From an uncultured Bacilli bacterium (GTDB lineage: Bacteria; Bacillota_I; Bacilli_A; RF39; UBA660), in contig CANRAX010000012.1 in assembly GCA_947628635.1 (NCBI GenBank), positions 1 through 18,299 on the forward strand: 18,299 nucleotides of DNA, given 5' to 3'. The notes beneath the pieces are model-generated. The model made no database searches. It worked only from the letters and a program-made list of their open reading frames with translations, and was not told the DNA's origin. Within the stretch, counting starts at the first letter, position 1, and every line of letters starts with the position of its first letter. Shown piece after piece: positions 6,804 through 14,848 of the stretch. The position numbers and the translations under genes are program-made.

Positions 6804-7631
6804 ATGTTTTATAGTTTATGTTATCTATTTTTAGAATTTATGTTTTTTTCAATTATTGGCTATCTAGCTGAAATATCTTACGTTAGTCTTAAAACTAAAA
6901 AAATAAACATCTCTCGAGGTTTCCTTATAGGTCCTTATTTACCAATTTATGGTGTTTCATCCGTAGTAATGGTTCTATTACTTTCTCGCTATCAAGATGA
7001 TTTATTTACTTTATTTGTTATGGCTGCTTTCATTTGTACATTCTTAGAATATATGACAAGTTTTATTCTAGAAAAAATTTTTAAATTACGCTGGTGGGAT
7101 TATTCTTCTAAAAAGTTTAATATAGAAGGAAGAGTTTGTTTAGAAAATTCTCTTTTATTTGGTTTAGGTGGATTATTAATTGTTAAAATTTTAGATCCTT
7201 TTTTAGAAAAATATTTAAATTTATTAACTCCCTTTGCTTTGCAAACATTAGCCATTATTTGCTTTATTGTTTTTTTAAGTGACTTTGCTATATCTCTATT
7301 TATATTAATTCGCTTAGGTATAAATGTTAATAAGTTTGCTAAAAGCGACGCAACAAGTGAAATAAAAAAAGAAGTTCGAGCTTCTCTAGAAAAGTATACT
7401 ACTTTAACTCTTCGTTTAGTTAAATCTTTTCCAAGTTTGAAATATCCTAATTCTAAAGCTTTTGATGCTTTTAAACAAACTCTTATTAAAAGAAAAGAAA
7501 GTTTAAAACATTTGAAAGAAAAAGTAGATAATAAAATTGACTGTGAAATTGCTGAAGTAGAAAATAAAATAGATAAAATTGAAAAGAAAATGGAAAAAAA
7601 CTTAAAAAACAAGGATGAACAAGAAATATAA
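6804..7631 (+). CDS. CmpB-like putative ABC-transporter permease family membrane protein
   Basis: The 275-aa product matches the poorly characterised 'putative ABC transporter type IV / CmpB' family (PF06541, COG4905). I recognise RGFLIGPYLPIYG (about residues 38-50), LEYMTSFILEKIF (about 79-91) and RWWDYS (94-99), followed by FNIEGRVCLENSLLFG. About five hydrophobic segments fill residues 5-170. The final 60 residues are Lys/Glu-rich and likely form a cytoplasmic coiled coil. No ATPase gene lies nearby, so the transporter name is only inherited. AAAGGTG (6792-6798) precedes the start. It is the last gene of the operon, before a bidirectional terminator. Confidence 0.75.
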   Translation: MFYSLCYLFLEFMFFSIIGYLAEISYVSLKTKKINISRGFLIGPYLPIYGVSSVVMVLLLSRYQDDLFTLFVMAAFICTFLEYMTSFILEKIFKLRWWDYSSKKFNIEGRVCLENSLLFGLGGLLIVKILDPFLEKYLNLLTPFALQTLAIICFIVFLSDFAISLFILIRLGINVNKFAKSDATSEIKKEVRASLEKYTTLTLRLVKSFPSLKYPNSKAFDAFKQTLIKRKESLKHLKEKVDNKIDCEIAEVENKIDKIEKKMEKNLKNKDEQEI

Positions 7632-7664
7632 TCTTATAGTTATAAATTAGTTTAAGCATAAATA

Positions 7665-7694
7665 AAAAGCACTTCCTTTTGTAGAAGTGTTTTT
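7665..7694. terminator. Bidirectional terminator between convergent operons
   Basis: CACTTC (7670-7675) pairs with GAAGTG (7684-7689) around an 8-nt loop, extended by a G-T and four A-T pairs. The flanks are A-rich on the left and T-rich on the right, so the hairpin serves both the operon ending at 7631 and the minus-strand gene ending at 7710. Confidence 0.8.
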
Positions 7695-7709
7695 ATTTAG
7701 AATTCTTTT

Positions 7710-8321
7710 CTATTTTATCTTGTTATAGAAATTAGCAGTTGCTGTACTAACATATGGAGCTAACCAGAAGAATAATATACCAAATGTAAATACACTTAAA
7801 ATTATCCAACCTAAGAAACTTATATGTAGCTTAAATAATTCCATTTTATGACCATTCATCATTTCTTTACTTTTCTTCATAGCTTCAAGTGCTGTAAGAT
7901 TTTCGTTATCTACTAAGATAAATTGTACCATACTATAACTATATGCTGCGATAATACCAGGAATTATTAACAATAAAGACCATAATCCTACAAAGATATT
8001 TACTAAGATTGTAGAAAGAAGACATACTAACCATAAATTAGTCTTACTAAATAATTCTTTCCATGTTACTTCTTCATTTCTAGAAATTTTTAAGTAAAAA
8101 CTTACACTTCCTAATATGAAGAATGAAGATAGTACAGCTGATATAATTGTACAAACACTACTAATTATGGAAGCTGTCAATTCAGAATCAGGTTTAAAAA
8201 TTACTGGTATAACTGAAGCGGCTCCTGTTATAACTCCTAAGACAATAATCATAGTAATAGCTTGACCATATTTTCCTTGTAAAGACTTCCTTGCATTTTC
8301 TTTTAATTCAACTATATTCAT
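7710..8321 (-). CDS. DUF975 family membrane protein
   Basis: This 203-aa protein fits DUF975 (PF06161), a membrane family of unknown function common in Bacillota. The recognisable parts are LLIIPGIIAAYSYS, the region VDNENLTALEAMKKSKEMM with NGHKMELFKL, then SFLGWIILS and FWLAPYVSTATANFY at the C-terminus. The N-terminal NIVELKENARKSLQGKYG is also typical. It has roughly five hydrophobic segments. The start at 8321 is preceded on the minus strand by GAAAGGAG. It is a single gene, with its own strong promoter, divergent from the phosphohexomutase gene. No function can be assigned. Confidence 0.82.
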   Translation of the reverse strand: MNIVELKENARKSLQGKYGQAITMIIVLGVITGAASVIPVIFKPDSELTASIISSVCTIISAVLSSFFILGSVSFYLKISRNEEVTWKELFSKTNLWLVCLLSTILVNIFVGLWSLLLIIPGIIAAYSYSMVQFILVDNENLTALEAMKKSKEMMNGHKMELFKLHISFLGWIILSVFTFGILFFWLAPYVSTATANFYNKIK

Positions 8322-8345
8322 AAAATTTTACTCCTTTCATCAAAT

Positions 8346-8374
8346 AGTATATCATTTAAATATTATTTTGTCAC
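8346..8374 (-). promoter_or_regulatory. Promoter of the DUF975 gene
   Basis: Read on the minus strand: GTGACA (8374-8369; 5 of 6 to TTGACA), a 17-nt spacer, and an extended -10 TG-A-TATACT (hexamer 8351-8346). Transcription would start near 8339, leaving a very short leader with the ribosome binding site. Confidence 0.65.
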
Positions 8375-8465
8375 AATTTTTCTTTATTTAAGAAGAAAGT
8401 TGTGTTACTTTACAAGCAAATTTTTTTCTAAAAAACTTTCACTTATGAATTAAATATGTTAATAT

Positions 8466-8471
8466 TATAAT
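8466..8471 (+). promoter_or_regulatory. Probable -10 of the phosphohexomutase-pilin operon
   Basis: A perfect TATAAT; the -35 position (TTATGA at 8443-8448) is poor. The promoter may depend on an activator or another upstream signal. The rest of the 8375-8460 stretch is AT-rich with no clear feature. Confidence 0.4.
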
Positions 8472-8501
8472 AGAGGGTAAAGTAAAGTAGTCTTTAATTA
8501 A

Positions 8502-8526
8502 GTCCCTCCAGAAAACAAAAAGGGAC
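8502..8526 (+). promoter_or_regulatory. Leader hairpin hiding the ribosome binding site of the phosphohexomutase gene
   Basis: GTCCCT (8502-8507) is the exact reverse complement of AGGGAC (8521-8526), with a 13-nt loop. The right arm is the ribosome binding site AGGGA, 9 nt before ATG 8535. The left side, CCCTCC, resembles the 16S anti-Shine-Dalgarno sequence. An upstream GAGGG (8473-8477) could pair with CCCTC (8504-8508) as an alternative, but only if transcription begins further upstream than the -10 at 8466 suggests. Confidence 0.5.
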
Positions 8527-8534
8527 GTGTAAAA

Positions 8535-9914
8535 ATGAAAATAAAAGAAAATCTAAACAAATACATCTTTCGTGGATATGACATAAGAGGAAAAGTGCCC
8601 GAAGAATTAGATGAAGATACGGCTTATACCATTGGTCTTGGTTTTGGTAGTTATATAAAAAAAATAGGTAAAAAGAATTGTGTAGTTGGTCATGATAATA
8701 GAATTAGCAGTCCCATGCTTTATAATGCTTTAATAACAGGTATTACCGAAACAGGTATTGATGTTTTAGCTCTTGGTTTATGTACAACTCCAATGTATTA
8801 TTATGCTTGCTTAAAGTTAAACGTTTTTAGTGGAGTAATGGTAACAGCTTCTCATAATCCTAAAGATGACAATGGGTTTAAGTTTGCTTTTGATGAAAGA
8901 GGTAATTGTAAAGGCAAAGAAATAGAAGATTTTTTAAAATTTATTTTGAATAAAAACTTTGCTAGTGGTACAGGTATGATAGAGGAAATAGATATTACTA
9001 ATGATTATCTTTCATTATTAAAAAATAACTTATCCTTTGGACCTCATCGTCTTAAAGTTGTCATTGATCCAGGTAACGGCACAACTAGTATTATTGCTAA
9101 AAAATTGTATGAAATGTTTCCAATTGATTTAATAGCTATTAATGATATAAGTGATGGAAATTTTCCTAATCATCACCCAGATCCTTGTGTTGAAGATAAC
9201 CTTTATCAATTAAAAGAGGCTGTTTTAAAAGCCAAAGCTGATATTGGACTTGCTTTTGATGGTGATGGTGATAGATTAGGAGTTGTATCTAATAATGCCA
9301 AATTTATCCCTAATGATAAATATATGATAATTATAATTAGAGATATTATTAATAAAGTTTCTAAAAAAGAATTTTTATATGATGTTAAGTGTTCTAAAAG
9401 TTTAAGCGATGAAATTGAAAAATTAGGTGGTAAAGGAATTTGTTATCGAACGGGTAACTCTTATACTAAAGCAAAAGTAAAAGAAGAAGATTTACCATTT
9501 GGTGGTGAATTATCAGGCCATGTTTATTTTAGGGATCGTTTTCCTGGGTTTGATAGTGGCTTATATGCTGGACTTCGACTTTTAGAAATATTATCCCATA
9601 CTAATAAAACCGTTGAAGAATTACTTGATGGAATAAATGAATATTTCTCAACAGAAGAAATAAAAATACCTACAGAAGACAATAAGAAATTTGCAATTAT
9701 TGATAAGGTAAAAAAATATGTAATAGATAAAAATTATAATTACTTAGATATTGACGGTGTAAAAGTTTTATTTAATGATGGATGGGCTTTAGTAAGAGCA
9801 AGTAATACTGGCCCTAATATTACTGTACGGTTTGAAGCAAGTACCAAAGAAAGATTAGATGAACTAAGAAACGAATACATTAATTTAGTTAATAAATATG
9901 AAGAAAGTCTTTGA
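8535..9914 (+). CDS. Phosphomannomutase/phosphoglucomutase (alpha-D-phosphohexomutase)
   Basis: It interconverts hexose 6-phosphates and 1-phosphates (mannose and/or glucose) in the cytosol, feeding nucleotide-sugar synthesis for surface polymers. The 459-aa protein has all four active-site loops. The catalytic phosphoserine S106 is in TASHNP and the magnesium loop DGDGDR is at 242-247. The sugar-selective loop GELSGH is at 324-329, and the phosphate-binding loop RASNTGPNITVRFE is at 421-434. GE(M/L)SGH is the form seen in dual-specificity PMM/PGM enzymes (AlgC/ManB type), which is why I leave the symbol open. It opens with FRGYDIRG, as usual. It ends with TGA, the only TGA stop here. The pilin-like gene follows after 23 nt without a terminator. 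Confidence 0.92.
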   Translation: MKIKENLNKYIFRGYDIRGKVPEELDEDTAYTIGLGFGSYIKKIGKKNCVVGHDNRISSPMLYNALITGITETGIDVLALGLCTTPMYYYACLKLNVFSGVMVTASHNPKDDNGFKFAFDERGNCKGKEIEDFLKFILNKNFASGTGMIEEIDITNDYLSLLKNNLSFGPHRLKVVIDPGNGTTSIIAKKLYEMFPIDLIAINDISDGNFPNHHPDPCVEDNLYQLKEAVLKAKADIGLAFDGDGDRLGVVSNNAKFIPNDKYMIIIIRDIINKVSKKEFLYDVKCSKSLSDEIEKLGGKGICYRTGNSYTKAKVKEEDLPFGGELSGHVYFRDRFPGFDSGLYAGLRLLEILSHTNKTVEELLDGINEYFSTEEIKIPTEDNKKFAIIDKVKKYVIDKNYNYLDIDGVKVLFNDGWALVRASNTGPNITVRFEASTKERLDELRNEYINLVNKYEESL

Positions 9915-9937
9915 AATTTATAAAGTAGGTGAGAAAA

Positions 9938-12112
9938 ATGAAAGATTATAAAGAAAAAAATGCTTTTACATTAGTTGAATTATTGGTAGCAATTTCTATA
10001 ATGTCTATTATTTTAGTAATTGCTATTCCTTCAATTGGAGCGATTCAAAAAAGAAATGCTAACAAAAGATATAAAAATTATGGAGAGACATTAGTCTCAA
10101 GTGGTAAACTTTATACTGATAGTAATAATATTGATATGTTTGGCTATGAACAAGATGGCTGTTTTGATATACAATTTGAAAAATTATTAGAAAAAAATTT
10201 AGTTAAAGATATTGATTATAAAGATGTAACTTGTGCTGATGGTAGTCAAAAAAGAACTTTTATTAGAGTTAAAAAATTAGATGGTCAATATAAGTATCAG
10301 CTTTCAATGTATTGTGTCGATGGCAAAGGTAATATGACATATAGTGACTTGATGAAAGATAAAGAACCAATTTGTGCTGGTGAAAAGTCATATTTGGGAC
10401 CGGAAATAGTAGTCTCACCTGATAAAACAAATGGTTACTTAAGTGAAAATGAGACATATAAAGTTTCTATAACAGTAAAAGATGATGACGGACTATTAGA
10501 AAATAATGAGGTGGATTATGCTTGGTGTAAGAATAGTGATTGTAGTGATGTAAGTAGTTATACGAAAATAAGTTTTAAAAATAAAAGAGATGTAAATAAA
10601 GCCAGCGAGAAAATAAAACGTCCAAAGGGAGATGGAGTGTACTATTTAAAAGTTAGGCCAACAAAAGTTATAGATGTATTTAATAATGTTACATCCTCAG
10701 AAGCAAAAATATATGGACCATATAAATTTGATACGACACCACCAGTTGTAACAGTAATAGCTTATAGAAGAAGTGCAAATGGTGGAAAAGAAGGCAACCT
10801 TGTGGGACAAGCAACATTAGGGTCAAAACAACTTTTAGCAGATAAAAAATATCGTATAACAGGAAGTATGGGAAGTAATTATACAAATAATTATGCTGGA
10901 TGGTTAAATAAAACAAACTTTCCAAATGGAATATATTATGAAATAAATTACAGTGATAATATAGAAGTAGAAACAGAAACATGGAAAGAAAATAAAACAG
11001 GTCATAATAGCGCAACCGCAGCGGCAAAAGTATTAGATGGCAGAACGGATAACAAAAATTTAAAGAGCAAAAGTGGAACAGTAATTGAATACTTTAAAGA
11101 TGATGGTTATAGAAAGGGTCAAATAGTTGTAACGGATGTTGGAGGTAACTATGTAACCGTGGATTTAGAGGCTTATCTAGATTTAACTTTACCGACAAAA
11201 CCAGGTATCTCAAACCCATCAAATGGTAATTGGACTAATAAAGATTTTTCTTTAGTATTAACTTCAGCAGATTCCATGTCAGGAATAAAAAAATATCAAT
11301 ATGCTTATACCAATAAAGTATGGTATGATTATGCAAATTCAAATAATACAAAATTTACAACACCTTTATTTAATCAAGAAAGAAATGAAAATGCTTATAT
11401 AAGATCAATGGATGCAGCAGGAAACTATTCACCTGAAAACTCTACTCCAATAAAAATAGACAAAACGAAGCCAACATGTAAAGTAACCGATAATACAACA
11501 GTAAGTGGAGGAAGACAAGATGGTCTAGAATATAGAGTTACTTGTTCCGATAATCTTAGTGGTATAAAGACATGTGATGGAAAGGTTTCCACAATAAGTG
11601 ATTATGTTAATCAAAAAAGTGGCAAAACATTCCAAGTAGTTGATAATACTGGAAATGTAGGAAGTTGTGGAGTTGAAATAAAGAAACAATATAGTGTTAG
11701 AACTTGTAATACTTGTGGTAGATGTAAAGGAGCAGGATGTCAAAAATATAAGTCTTGTGCTCACGCTGATTGTGGAACTAAAAGCTGTAATTGTACAAGT
11801 AAATGTGTTAGATGGGGATGTTATAGCACAGCCGGAGCATTACAATATGAAACTTCATATGATTGTTCAGCTAAATGTAGTTTTGCAATTGTAAAATGTA
11901 CTAAGACGAAACAAAGTTGTGGTACTTGCAATAAGACTTGTGAAACATCAGCATGTGGTTGTAAAACATACAAAGAAAGTTGTCCAACTTGTGGTTGTAG
12001 TAAATGGAATGGCTATGGTGATTGGTCAGATAGTAACACTTGTGGTAGCACGAAAGAAAATAATAATAAATGTGAGAAAAAAGTTCGTTGGGTTATTTCT
12101 AGAGCTTATTAA
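9938..12112 (+). CDS. Very large prepilin-like protein with Ig-like repeats and a cysteine-rich C-terminal domain
   Basis: This 724-aa protein begins with a class III/type IV prepilin signal, KEKNAFTLVELL, followed by a hydrophobic helix (about residues 10-33). Cleavage is expected before F10, with Ala instead of the usual Gly at -1; E14 is the conserved Glu5 of mature pilins. Ordinary pilins have 100-200 aa. Here the head (about 35-150) is followed by beta-rich, Ig-like segments marked by DxxGN ends: DVGGN (400-404), DAAGN (492-496) and DNTGN (569-573). The tail (590-712) holds 23 Cys in 123 residues, as an apparently duplicated pattern of CxxC and CxC. ATG 9938 follows AGGTGAG; an in-frame GTG at 9929 overlaps that site. 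No pilus assembly ATPase, platform protein or prepilin peptidase is nearby. It is probably exported and surface-displayed; its role is unknown. Confidence 0.8.
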   Translation: MKDYKEKNAFTLVELLVAISIMSIILVIAIPSIGAIQKRNANKRYKNYGETLVSSGKLYTDSNNIDMFGYEQDGCFDIQFEKLLEKNLVKDIDYKDVTCADGSQKRTFIRVKKLDGQYKYQLSMYCVDGKGNMTYSDLMKDKEPICAGEKSYLGPEIVVSPDKTNGYLSENETYKVSITVKDDDGLLENNEVDYAWCKNSDCSDVSSYTKISFKNKRDVNKASEKIKRPKGDGVYYLKVRPTKVIDVFNNVTSSEAKIYGPYKFDTTPPVVTVIAYRRSANGGKEGNLVGQATLGSKQLLADKKYRITGSMGSNYTNNYAGWLNKTNFPNGIYYEINYSDNIEVETETWKENKTGHNSATAAAKVLDGRTDNKNLKSKSGTVIEYFKDDGYRKGQIVVTDVGGNYVTVDLEAYLDLTLPTKPGISNPSNGNWTNKDFSLVLTSADSMSGIKKYQYAYTNKVWYDYANSNNTKFTTPLFNQERNENAYIRSMDAAGNYSPENSTPIKIDKTKPTCKVTDNTTVSGGRQDGLEYRVTCSDNLSGIKTCDGKVSTISDYVNQKSGKTFQVVDNTGNVGSCGVEIKKQYSVRTCNTCGRCKGAGCQKYKSCAHADCGTKSCNCTSKCVRWGCYSTAGALQYETSYDCSAKCSFAIVKCTKTKQSCGTCNKTCETSACGCKTYKESCPTCGCSKWNGYGDWSDSNTCGSTKENNNKCEKKVRWVISRAY

Positions 12113-12167
12113 CACTAGACTATAACCAAGTTGAAAGCTGTAAAAATTATTGTAAAATATAATGTAA

Positions 12168-12204
12168 AAAAGAAGCTCTTTACTTGAAATGAGGAGCTTC
12201 TTTT
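12168..12204 (+). terminator. Rho-independent terminator of the phosphohexomutase-pilin operon
   Basis: AAAAGAAGCTC (12168-12178) and GAGCTTCTTTT (12194-12204) form a perfect 11-bp stem with a 15-nt loop, ending in T's. The loop holds TTGAAA, a likely -35 box. Confidence 0.85.
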
Positions 12205-12212
12205 GTTATATT
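12184..12212 (+). promoter_or_regulatory. Promoter of helD nested in the preceding terminator
   Basis: TTGAAA (12184-12189), a 17-nt spacer, then an extended -10 TG-T-TATATT (hexamer 12207-12212). The -35 lies in the terminator loop, the same arrangement as before dnaB. The leader of about 50 nt holds a small dyad CTACA/TGTAG (12229-12243) followed by five T's, of uncertain meaning. Confidence 0.6.
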
Positions 12213-12268
12213 GAAGTTAAGAATAAGGCTACACTAGTTGTAGTTTTTAAAATGTCTTGGAGGGCGTT

Positions 12269-14299
12269 ATGGCTATAAGTGAAGTAGAATTTCAAAAAGA
12301 AGCAAAAATATTAGATAAAGTAGGGAAATTACTTAGTGAAACTTTAGATAATTTAGGTTTTGATGTTTCTAAAGAAGAGGAGCAGTTAATTACTTTTAAA
12401 AAAATGATGTGGGAAAATGCTAATAGTTTTGATGATGCCGAAGAAAGTCAAGTTATGCTTGCTACTTCTGAAGAAGAAAATAAAAATTTAATGAAAAAAA
12501 AGTATTTTCAAAAATTATTACAAATTAAAAAGAAACCATATTTTGCTTCCATTGTTTTCAAAGATGAAGATGGGGAAATTTTTAATATTTATATGTCCTT
12601 AACTTATTTAAAAGATAAATCGGCTAATAACATTTTATATGATTGGCGTAGCCCTATTTGTAGTTTATTTTATGATTATGAAACAGGTCCTTGTGAGTAT
12701 AAAGCCCCTGGTGGTATATTTCAAGGTGAACTAAAACGTAAAAGACAATATAAAATTGCTGATAACAAATTAATAGGTGTTTTTGATAATACTTTAAATA
12801 TTGATGATGAAGTCTTACAAGAAGTTTTGGCTCAAGAATCTAATGAAAAGATGAAGAATGTTGTTAATACTATTCAACAAGAGCAAAATAAAGTTATTAG
12901 AAATTTAGAAGACAATAACTTGATAGTTCAAGGAATAGCTGGTTCAGGAAAAACAACAGTAGCTCTTCATCGAATTGCTTTTTTACTATATCGGCTTGAA
13001 AGATTATCTAGTAATAACATCTTGATTTTTTCGCCTAATAATATCTTTACAGAATATATTTCCGAAGTCTTACCATCTTTAGGTGAAGCTAATACTCTTC
13101 AAACTACCTTTAACGATTATTTAGCAACTTTTATTAAAGAATATAAAGATGTCGAAGATTTTACTGCTTTTATTTCAAGATATTATTCTTATCAAGAAGA
13201 TTATCCTGAATTAGTTAAATATAAACAAAGTGATACAATAATTGCTGATTTTGATAATTATTTAACAGACTATATTGAAAAAGCTTCTTTTCAAAAAAGT
13301 ATTCTTGAAGCTGAAAAAAACAAAGTATCTAAAGAAGAATTAAATGAATTACTACATAATAAATATGACCGTTTACCTTTGTTTGAAAGAGTAGAAGAGA
13401 TTGCTTCAAAATTATCTCAACAATTTTATAAAGGAACAAATAAGAAAAAAGCTAGTTTTTTAAAACTTCTAAAGCAAAGTGCAAATTTTGAAAAAGACTA
13501 TAAAAAGATTTATCAAAATTTTTATTTAAGTGATTATTGTCAAATGAAATTACCCTTAGCAACAGTAAACTCTTTTATAAATAAAGATATAATTAATTAT
13601 GAAGATGCTCTTCTGTTTGCTTATATGAAGGGGAAATTAGAAGGCTTTATTTATGAGGGAACAATAAAACAAGTAATAATTGATGAAGCTCAAGATTATA
13701 ATCGCCTTCAATATATTATAATAACGAATATTTTTAAAAAAGCTGATTTTACTATTTTAGGTGATATTAATCAAAATATTAATCCTTATTATTCTTATAA
13801 TTCTTTAGAAGATTTAAAAGATTTATTTAAAGGAGAAAGTAAATATTTAGAACTTTTAAAAACATATCGTTCTTCTCCTGAAATTATTGCCTATACTAAT
13901 AAAATTCTTAATTTGCAACATGTAAATGCTATTAGAAGAGATAATAATAAACCAGTTGTTTTTCGTAAAAATTTGCCTAATTTAAAAGATAGTTTAATTG
14001 CTGATATAAAAAAATTACAAGATAGTTATAAAAGTACTGCGGTTATTACTAAAGATGCCAAAGAAGCTGAGAAAATTTATAATTTAATTAAAGATGATTT
14101 TGATATTTCTTTAGTCGATGCAAATTCAAAGAACTTTAAAAAAGAATTAGTTATTATTCCTGCTTATACAGCTAAAGGCTTAGAATTTGATAGTGTTATC
14201 ATTTATAATGATAGAGATAATTCCTATCGCAATAATGAACGTAACTTGCTATATGTAGCTTGTACAAGAAGTCAACATGAATTATATATTTATAATTAA
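12269..14299 (+). CDS. helD: HelD-like RNA polymerase recycling helicase
   Basis: HelD is a superfamily 1 ATPase of Gram-positive bacteria that binds RNA polymerase and frees it from stalled complexes. The 676-aa protein has the HelD-specific N-terminal half: charged helices, then PYFASIVF, LYDWRSPICSLFYDYETG and GELKRKRQYKI. The helicase motifs follow: Walker A GIAGSGKTT (222-230), Walker B DEAQD (472-476), motif III GDINQ (498-502), TYRSS (532-536) and motif VI YVACTRSQHE around R667. It is about 100 aa shorter than B. subtilis HelD (774 aa). ATG 12269 follows GGAGG (12259-12263), making it a better start than the in-frame TTG at 12257. An unrecognised gene follows after 57 nt, probably in the same transcript. 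Confidence 0.9.
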   Translation: MAISEVEFQKEAKILDKVGKLLSETLDNLGFDVSKEEEQLITFKKMMWENANSFDDAEESQVMLATSEEENKNLMKKKYFQKLLQIKKKPYFASIVFKDEDGEIFNIYMSLTYLKDKSANNILYDWRSPICSLFYDYETGPCEYKAPGGIFQGELKRKRQYKIADNKLIGVFDNTLNIDDEVLQEVLAQESNEKMKNVVNTIQQEQNKVIRNLEDNNLIVQGIAGSGKTTVALHRIAFLLYRLERLSSNNILIFSPNNIFTEYISEVLPSLGEANTLQTTFNDYLATFIKEYKDVEDFTAFISRYYSYQEDYPELVKYKQSDTIIADFDNYLTDYIEKASFQKSILEAEKNKVSKEELNELLHNKYDRLPLFERVEEIASKLSQQFYKGTNKKKASFLKLLKQSANFEKDYKKIYQNFYLSDYCQMKLPLATVNSFINKDIINYEDALLFAYMKGKLEGFIYEGTIKQVIIDEAQDYNRLQYIIITNIFKKADFTILGDINQNINPYYSYNSLEDLKDLFKGESKYLELLKTYRSSPEIIAYTNKILNLQHVNAIRRDNNKPVVFRKNLPNLKDSLIADIKKLQDSYKSTAVITKDAKEAEKIYNLIKDDFDISLVDANSKNFKKELVIIPAYTAKGLEFDSVIIYNDRDNSYRNNERNLLYVACTRSQHELYIYN

Positions 14300-14356
14300 T
14301 TCTTGCTTTCTTGATTAACTAGTGCTAAGATAATTCCGAGCGCGAGGTGATTATTT

Positions 14357-14848
14357 ATGGAAGAATTTAATAAGTTTTCTTTAAGTATAAAAACTACTAA
14401 AAATAAATCTATTATAAAAGGTGCTATTTCCCCAATTCAAGAATTTGTAATTACTAATAAAGAGATAAAAGATAATTTTACTCATTATGAAAGTAATTGT
14501 GATACAATCAATGCATTCTTACCAATGAATTCTGATATAGTGGCTGACTTTAAAAATAAAATTTTTGTTAATGCTAATGGAGCTGTTTGTGATGCTTATG
14601 ATTTAAGCGCATTTACAGATAAAGAAAGAGAAAAGATAACTAAGACTATATTAGTAACTAAAAAATATCGTTATCCAGGTTATGACTTTGTTATTAAAGA
14701 GGGTATCTTTCCTTTAAATATAAATGGTAGTTGTTCTCGGGATGATGAAATTGAGGAAGGAATAACACCTAATATGTCAACGCATATTTTATATTTAAAA
14801 AATTATCAAGACTTTTTACCAAAGTCTAAAATAAAACAAAAAAGATAA
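14357..14848 (+). CDS. Unrecognised 163-aa soluble protein
   Basis: I do not recognise this family. The start at 14357 has a good site, GAGGTGA, 6 nt upstream. The protein has no signal peptide or membrane segment. It appears to be a mixed alpha/beta single domain, with a Lys-rich C-terminus (KSKIKQKR) and three scattered Cys. Visible segments are NGAVCDAYDLSAF with TDKEREK, YRYPGYDFVI, NGSCSRDDEIEEG and THILYLKNYQDF. It follows helD by 57 nt with no terminator, so the two are likely co-transcribed, and it ends at a bidirectional terminator that overlaps its last codons. The base composition resembles its neighbours, giving no sign of recent transfer. Confidence 0.7.
   Translation: MEEFNKFSLSIKTTKNKSIIKGAISPIQEFVITNKEIKDNFTHYESNCDTINAFLPMNSDIVADFKNKIFVNANGAVCDAYDLSAFTDKEREKITKTILVTKKYRYPGYDFVIKEGIFPLNINGSCSRDDEIEEGITPNMSTHILYLKNYQDFLPKSKIKQKR

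Noticed and set aside
7100..7612. 170-codon minus-strand frame opposite the CmpB-like gene
   Set aside because: It has no ribosome binding site or domain; it is the antisense shadow of a Lys-rich coiled-coil coding region.
12116..12122. TAGACTA near the pilin gene end as a further XRE operator
   Set aside because: It is only a half-site without the second arm at the required spacing; probably chance.
11694..12125. Open frames of 66-68 codons overlapping the pilin tail in another frame
   Set aside because: They come from the repeated TGT codons of the Cys-rich region and have low-complexity Val/Leu-rich products.
12229..12248. CTACA/TGTAG dyad plus five T's as an attenuator in the helD leader
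   Set aside because: A 5-bp stem is too weak to claim a terminator; noted only in the promoter entry.
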